Origin: Halarchaeoplasma sp046498385
GTDB lineage: Archaea > Thermoplasmatota > Thermoplasmata > Halarchaeoplasmatales > Halarchaeoplasmataceae
Assembly: GCA_046498385.1 (NCBI GenBank)
Contig: JAWOAU010000047.1
Span: 1 to 9,572, forward strand
Direction: 5' to 3'
Length of the DNA: 9,572 nucleotides
Below the pieces are notes generated by a model, which made no database searches, was not told the origin of the DNA, and saw nothing but the letters and a program-made list of their open reading frames with translations. Positions 6,159 through 9,572 of the stretch are shown piece by piece (within the stretch, counting starts at the first letter, position 1; the number at the start of each line of letters is the position of its first letter). The position numbers and the translations under genes are program-made.

Positions 6159-7523
6159 ATGACAAAAATCTTCGGAACCAATGGGGTCAGAGGCGTGGTC
6201 AACCAAGATATGAACATAGACCTGGCCATAAACCTGGGAAAGGCCATGGGTACCTGGTTGGGAAAGGGGACTGCGGCCGTAGGTACGGACAGTAGAGTAT
6301 CCAATGAGATGCTGAAGTATGCCGTGTCCAGCGGTCTCATGGCCACCGGCGTATCAGTGATAGACCTGGGTAAGGCACCTACCCCTGCCGTTCAACATTA
6401 CGTACGTGGAAAAGCGGATATGGGAGTGGTGATAACAGCGTCACACAATCCACCGGAGTTCAACGGTATCAAGGCGGTGGCCGGAGATGGGACGGAATTC
6501 CTGAATGACGTAGAGGAGCAGATCGAAGACATATTCTTTTCAAAGAAATTCAACCTGGTATCATGGAAAGACGTCGGAGGTATGACCAAGGACGACCCCT
6601 TACCCGCATATCATCGAGCTATACTGGATTATGTGGACCTAGATTCCATTAAAAAAGCCGGCCTGAAAGTAGTGATCGACTGCGCCAACGGCGTAGGCGG
6701 CCTGTCCACCCCTTATCTTTTAAGAAAGCTTGGATGCCAGGTGATCACCCTAAACGCCCAGATGGACGGGACGTTTCCCGGCCACGAAAGCGAGCCTACG
6801 GAAAAAAATCTGGCAGACCTGAAAAAAATGGTCACCAACGTGGGAGCGGACTTGGGTATCGCCCACGACGGCGATTCCGATAGAGCCATATTTTTCGATG
6901 AAAAGGGGAATTTCCTCCATGGAGATAAAACACTGACTCTTATGGCGAAGAAGATGGTAAAGGAGAACGGTGGAGGAAAGGTGGTCACACCGGTCAGTTC
7001 CTCCAGCAGCGTAGAGGACGTCGTGAAAGAAAACGACGGCGAGCTGATATACACCGCCGTAGGCTCACCTATAGTCGCCAGGAAGATGATGGAGATAGGC
7101 GGTATATTCGGAGGTGAAGAGAACGGCGGGCTGATCTTTGCGGATCATCAATACTGCAGGGATGCACCTATGAGTGCCGTAAGGATCGTTGAGCTCATGG
7201 CGAAAAGTGGTAGCCCGCTTTCCGAGTTGATCGAAGAACTGCCGAAGTACGCTTTGGACAAAAGAGGTGTGTTCTGCCCGGACGAGTTTAAAGACGAGCT
7301 CGTACACAAGTTAAAAGAGGTGTTCCAAGATCAGAATTACGACGATACCGACGGTTTGAAGATAGTCTATCCACAAGGTTGGGTGCTCATACGGCCTTCG
7401 GGTACCGAGCCGAAATACCGCATATACTCACAAGCGAAAAGCATGGAACAGGCTACGACCCTGGGCGAAAGACATCTGAAAGAGGTAGAAAAGGCCCTGG
7501 CGGACCTGGAATCCTCCGTATGA
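6159..7523 (+). CDS. glmM: Phosphoglucosamine mutase / phosphomannomutase, archaeal type
   Basis: This 454-residue enzyme of the alpha-D-phosphohexomutase family interconverts sugar 6- and 1-phosphates, probably glucosamine. All four family motifs are present: the phosphoserine loop TASHNP (Ser95), the Mg-binding loop DGDSDR (237-242), the sugar-binding loop GEENG (319-323), and the phosphate-binding RPSGTEP (412-418). Length is normal for the family. GEENG, rather than GEMSG or GEQSG, is what I recall from archaeal GlmM-type enzymes. The ATG directly follows the TAG of the nucleotidyltransferase with no gap, and gtgat just before that stop may act as a Shine-Dalgarno, so translation is probably coupled. 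The product would feed the upstream enzyme. Phosphomannomutase activity, or both, cannot be excluded; the gene symbol is my best reading of family and context. Confidence 0.88.
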   Translation: MTKIFGTNGVRGVVNQDMNIDLAINLGKAMGTWLGKGTAAVGTDSRVSNEMLKYAVSSGLMATGVSVIDLGKAPTPAVQHYVRGKADMGVVITASHNPPEFNGIKAVAGDGTEFLNDVEEQIEDIFFSKKFNLVSWKDVGGMTKDDPLPAYHRAILDYVDLDSIKKAGLKVVIDCANGVGGLSTPYLLRKLGCQVITLNAQMDGTFPGHESEPTEKNLADLKKMVTNVGADLGIAHDGDSDRAIFFDEKGNFLHGDKTLTLMAKKMVKENGGGKVVTPVSSSSSVEDVVKENDGELIYTAVGSPIVARKMMEIGGIFGGEENGGLIFADHQYCRDAPMSAVRIVELMAKSGSPLSELIEELPKYALDKRGVFCPDEFKDELVHKLKEVFQDQNYDDTDGLKIVYPQGWVLIRPSGTEPKYRIYSQAKSMEQATTLGERHLKEVEKALADLESSV

Positions 7524-7542
7524 CATAAATGTTAAACAGGGA

Positions 7543-7556
7543 AAAATATTATATAT
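7543..7556 (+). promoter_or_regulatory. Strong TATA-like promoter element for the membrane-protein gene
   Basis: The run aaaaatattatata is the most AT-pure TATA-like element in the window. A start about 25 bases downstream falls near 7577, leaving a leader of roughly 37 bases before the ATG at 7614. This is longer than the leaders inferred for the other genes here. Confidence 0.55.
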
Positions 7557-7571
7557 GATTAAGCTCCTATT

Positions 7572-7605
7572 AGCTAGTGTCTGACATATAGTCGGACACA
7601 AAGCT
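7572..7605. promoter_or_regulatory. Dyad at the predicted transcription start of the membrane-protein gene
   Basis: The arms gtgtctgac (7577-7585) and gtcggacac (7591-7599) pair over nine positions (one G-U) around atata. Outside them, agct at 7572-7575 and agct at 7602-7605 can pair as well. Because the dyad begins about where transcription should start, it could be a repressor operator or a 5' hairpin that controls translation or mRNA stability. Confidence 0.45.
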
Positions 7606-7613
7606 GGGATAGG

Positions 7614-8513
7614 ATGCGCTTTAGGAAGAAAAAGAAGGATGGGGACATGGACCCTACTACCAAGAAGCTCTTAGATCAGGGTCTTATCCGCATCAAAACA
7701 TCGGAGGAGCCTGAGGAAAGTGCCGTACAAAAATTAAGGGATATAGGTGCGGTTACCTTTGACTTCTGGAGCGGTGTGAAGTACATCTTGGTATTATCGA
7801 CACTGCTCTGGTGGCTTCCTCTATTCGGACCGATGCTGACAGGATATGTCGGCGGAAGAAGGACAGGGGGTCCGAAAAAGGGTCTCTTGGCCGCTGTGAT
7901 CGGTTTGGTCGTTATAGGTGTTGTTCACCTTGCCATCACCCGAGAAATGTTTCCCTCTCAGATCCAGGGTCTATTTGCCCTACCGGCTACGTTAGTGGCT
8001 GCGGCCTATGAAGTACCCGCCCTAGCCTCGTACATGCCCTTCTTAGAGATGTATTGGACGTCCTTTTTCGGTGCCATATTGGGTGGTCTACCGTACTCAT
8101 CTAACAGTTATATTATAACCGCGATCTTTGCCTACATCGGCGGGATCATCGCCGTGGATAAGGAGAGAGAAGTTTCCAGGGCCCTCAACAAGAAGGAACC
8201 CAAGGTGACCATCGACATGTCCAAGACCGCTATGGTTCCGTCGGCGCCTGTTGCAGTCCGCAGTTGGGCCAATCCACAAGAAGAAAGAAGACGGACGACA
8301 AGTGCCGCACAGCAGCGTGAGATAAACAACCGAAAACATCTACGGGACCTCAAAAAGATCCAGTTCGAGAACCCCGGGCACAGACGATCATCTAACACCG
8401 TATCCCGTTCCTCTAAAGACCTTGTGAGACATGAAAACCAACGCGGACAAAACAATAACCATCAGGTCAGACACCACAGTATCCCGGAAGGAGACGATTG
8501 GGAGATACTTTGA
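7614..8513 (+). CDS. Multi-pass membrane protein with long basic disordered tail
   Basis: I do not recognise this 299-residue protein with confidence. A charged N-terminus (RKKKK at 4-8) is followed by a hydrophobic core at about 56-181 with four or five membrane segments: about 56-80, 90-109, 117-139, a possible one at 146-160, and 165-181. The stretch LPLFGPMLTGYVGGRRTGG followed by a Gly/Ala-rich helix resembles small archaeal membrane proteins such as the DUF5518 type, but that is a weak match. Residues about 182-299 form a hydrophilic tail rich in Arg, Lys, Gln, Asn and His, with an NNNHQ stretch and many RR/KK pairs, and end in acidic GDDWEIL. The tail looks disordered, is probably cytoplasmic, and could bind nucleic acid or acidic partners. 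The gene has its own strong promoter, a leader dyad and a terminator. The ATG at 7614 gives the only sensible start near the promoter. Confidence 0.75.
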   Translation: MRFRKKKKDGDMDPTTKKLLDQGLIRIKTSEEPEESAVQKLRDIGAVTFDFWSGVKYILVLSTLLWWLPLFGPMLTGYVGGRRTGGPKKGLLAAVIGLVVIGVVHLAITREMFPSQIQGLFALPATLVAAAYEVPALASYMPFLEMYWTSFFGAILGGLPYSSNSYIITAIFAYIGGIIAVDKEREVSRALNKKEPKVTIDMSKTAMVPSAPVAVRSWANPQEERRRTTSAAQQREINNRKHLRDLKKIQFENPGHRRSSNTVSRSSKDLVRHENQRGQNNNHQVRHHSIPEGDDWEIL

Positions 8514-8551
8514 TTTTACAGATATTATTGTAGAAATCAAAATGTTTTTTT
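8509..8551 (+). terminator. Hairpin plus T7 tract after the membrane-protein gene
   Basis: The arms tttgattt (8509-8516) and aaatcaaa (8534-8541) are exact complements, with a few further weak inner pairs, and a run of seven T follows at 8545-8551. The left arm includes the stop codon at 8511-8513. Archaeal termination depends mainly on T-rich tracts, and this one is clear. The same tract lies 23-29 bases before the ATG at 8574, so it may overlap the next promoter. Confidence 0.55.
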
Positions 8552-8573
8552 ACTGCATCCTCAATAAAGTATC

Positions 8574-9305
8574 ATGAGGTATGCAAGATTTCAAGACAAC
8601 AGCGGATCTGTTCAGGAGGGAACGATAGTGGACGGAGGAATCAATACGGAAAACCGGTTATATGATCCGGCCGACGTTACAATACTGCCGCCGTGCAAAC
8701 CGACCAAAGTAGTGTGTGTAGGTCTGAATTACGCCGACCACATAGAAGAGACCGGCCAGGAAACACCATCTAGACCTAAGCTATTCTTGAAACCTCCTAA
8801 CACCATCGCCGGACATGAAGAAACCATCGAGCTTTTGCCTGAAAAGGAAAGGATAGACTTCGAGGCTGAACTGGGTGTGGTGATAGGCAAAAGGTGCAAG
8901 AATGCATCGGTTGAAAAGGCTATGGGCTTTGTTAGAGGGTTCACCTGTTTGAACGACATTTCAAATAGAGACGATCAGCGCATCGAACAGAACTGGGTTA
9001 GAGGTAAGGCCTTCGACAGATCATGCCCTATCGGGCCCTATATCAGTTCTGCCGAAGAGGTCCTACCGGACGCAAAGATCACCCTTAAACAGAACGGTAA
9101 GGTAAGACAGAAATCATCCATAGACCAGATGATTTTTTCCGTCCCAGAGTTGATAGAAGAGATCAGCTCGTTCATGACCCTAGAGGCTGAAGACTTGATC
9201 GCTACAGGTACAACCTCCGGCGTAGGACCTATACAACATAAAGACGTGATCGAAGTTCATATCGAAGGTGTCGGCACTCTGGTAAACTACTTTAGAATAC
9301 CATGA
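8574..9305 (+). CDS. Fumarylacetoacetate hydrolase (FAH)-family enzyme
   Basis: This 243-residue cytosolic enzyme belongs to the FAH superfamily, whose members hydrolyse or decarboxylate acylpyruvates, oxaloacetate or aromatic ring-cleavage products. The catalytic core begins at CVGLNYADHIEET (48-60, His56). Metal ligands are expected at Glu97 and Glu99 in DFEAELGVVIG and Asp128 in NDISNRD. RGKAFDRSCPIGPYI (143-157) and GTTSGVGP (212-219) complete the active site. The compact N-terminal region and total length fit FAHD1-like or 2-hydroxyhepta-2,4-diene-1,7-dioate isomerase-type proteins, not full eukaryotic FAH. No catabolic partner lies next to it, so the substrate is unknown; acylpyruvase or oxaloacetate decarboxylase is the most economical guess. 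The ATG at 8574 follows the upstream T-tract at leaderless spacing. It converges with the minus-strand gene, with 17 bases between stop codons. Confidence 0.88.
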   Translation: MRYARFQDNSGSVQEGTIVDGGINTENRLYDPADVTILPPCKPTKVVCVGLNYADHIEETGQETPSRPKLFLKPPNTIAGHEETIELLPEKERIDFEAELGVVIGKRCKNASVEKAMGFVRGFTCLNDISNRDDQRIEQNWVRGKAFDRSCPIGPYISSAEEVLPDAKITLKQNGKVRQKSSIDQMIFSVPELIEEISSFMTLEAEDLIATGTTSGVGPIQHKDVIEVHIEGVGTLVNYFRIP

Positions 9306-9322
9306 ACAATCGATCTGATAGG

Positions 9323-9572
9323 CTAATCTTTTTTATTCCATGAAAAACTGTAACCGCATTTCGGACACTCTCCGTGGCCATCGTCATACAAATTCAAACC
9401 TATGTTCGCACAGCGAGAACAGATGCCACCGTACGTCTTTGGTTTACCTTCTTCCTCCAACTCTTCGATCTTAGATTCTGGGATGTCCAGGAGAGGTTCC
9501 TCTTCCTCCACTTCCCCTTCTTCCATCTCTTCCTCCACTTCCCCTTCTTCCATCTCTTCCTCCACTTCCCCT
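9323..9572 (-). CDS. Zinc-ribbon protein with acidic tandem-repeat N-terminus, 5' partial
   Basis: The frame stops at 9323-9325 (TAG on the minus strand) and stays open to the right edge of the window. GTG and ATG codons recur inside the repeats (GTG at 9563-9565, ATG at 9551-9553), but the repeat runs past the edge, so the true start is probably outside. The N-terminal part is nearly all Glu, Met, Val and Gly in 9-residue units. An LLDIPESKIEELEEEGKP linker follows. The C-terminus is a zinc ribbon: CSRC and CPKC separated by 14 residues, then GYSFSW. Such ribbons bind zinc and often serve nucleic-acid or protein contacts. I do not recognise a family for the whole protein. The repetitive tail could be a flexible acidic spacer. 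It converges with the FAH gene. Confidence 0.7.
   Translation of the reverse strand, partial: GEVEEEMEEGEVEEEMEEGEVEEEEPLLDIPESKIEELEEEGKPKTYGGICSRCANIGLNLYDDGHGECPKCGYSFSWNKKD
9329..9334 (+). terminator. T6 tract after the FAH gene, weak terminator candidate
   Basis: Six T on the plus strand lie 24 bases after the FAH stop and could end that transcript in an archaeal manner. They also encode two Lys codons near the end of the converging minus-strand gene, so they may be only coding sequence. Confidence 0.25.
9500..9572. repeat. 27-bp in-frame tandem repeat, at least 2.5 copies
   Basis: Two identical 27-base units lie at 9505-9531 and 9532-9558, and a third starts at 9559 and matches for all 14 bases left in the window. 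Five more bases before 9505 also match the unit end. On the minus strand each unit encodes EVEEEMEEG in register, so copy changes keep the frame. Exact identity, with no silent differences, suggests recent expansion or homogenisation by slippage. Confidence 0.9.

Noticed and set aside
6713..7054. Minus-strand ORFs inside the mutase and other plus-strand genes
   Set aside because: They are antisense shadows of well-supported coding frames and show no family motifs.

Overview
The window looks archaeal, most likely euryarchaeal. TATA-like boxes lie about 25-36 bases before several start codons, which implies leaderless or very short-leader mRNAs. It also holds an Orc1/Cdc6-like AAA+ ATPase, an archaeal-type GlmM beside its nucleotidyltransferase, and small wHTH and zinc-ribbon proteins of archaeal style. 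I cannot fix the lineage; a Thermoplasmata-like or methanogen-related euryarchaeote is a guess. Base composition is mixed: hand-counted lines gave about 38% G+C in the first gene (300 bases) and about 51% in the later genes (360 bases).

Layout: (1) 1-906, an AAA+ ATPase with a C-terminal winged helix, cut at its 5' end by the window edge. (2) 907-1358, about 450 bases with no convincing gene but with dyads and a TATA-like box. (3) 1359-1972, a tight pair: a winged-helix regulator and a single-pass membrane protein with an acidic Pro/Glu/Gln tail. (4) 2088-3926, a CoA-transferase/acetyl-CoA hydrolase fused to a GNAT acetyltransferase. (5) 3966-5120, a YcaQ/AlkZ-type DNA glycosylase with a QxD catalytic motif. 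(6) 5175-7523, a two-gene operon for a sugar-1-phosphate nucleotidyltransferase and a phosphoglucosamine/phosphomannomutase. (7) 7614-8513, an unrecognised multi-pass membrane protein with a long basic tail. (8) 8574-9305, an FAH-family enzyme. (9) 9323-9572, on the minus strand, a zinc-ribbon protein with 27-bp acidic tandem repeats, cut by the right window edge.

The genes do not form one pathway. The clearest functional unit is the nucleotidyltransferase-mutase pair, which should make an activated sugar (UDP-GlcNAc or GDP-mannose) for glycans. The other plus-strand genes mostly have their own promoters. I see no CRISPR array, insertion sequence, tRNA or rRNA, and no obviously new multi-gene system. 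The least explained items are the regulator/membrane-protein pair with nearby dyads sharing a CCTTTA motif, the membrane protein with a dyad at its predicted transcription start, and the repeat-bearing zinc-ribbon protein.
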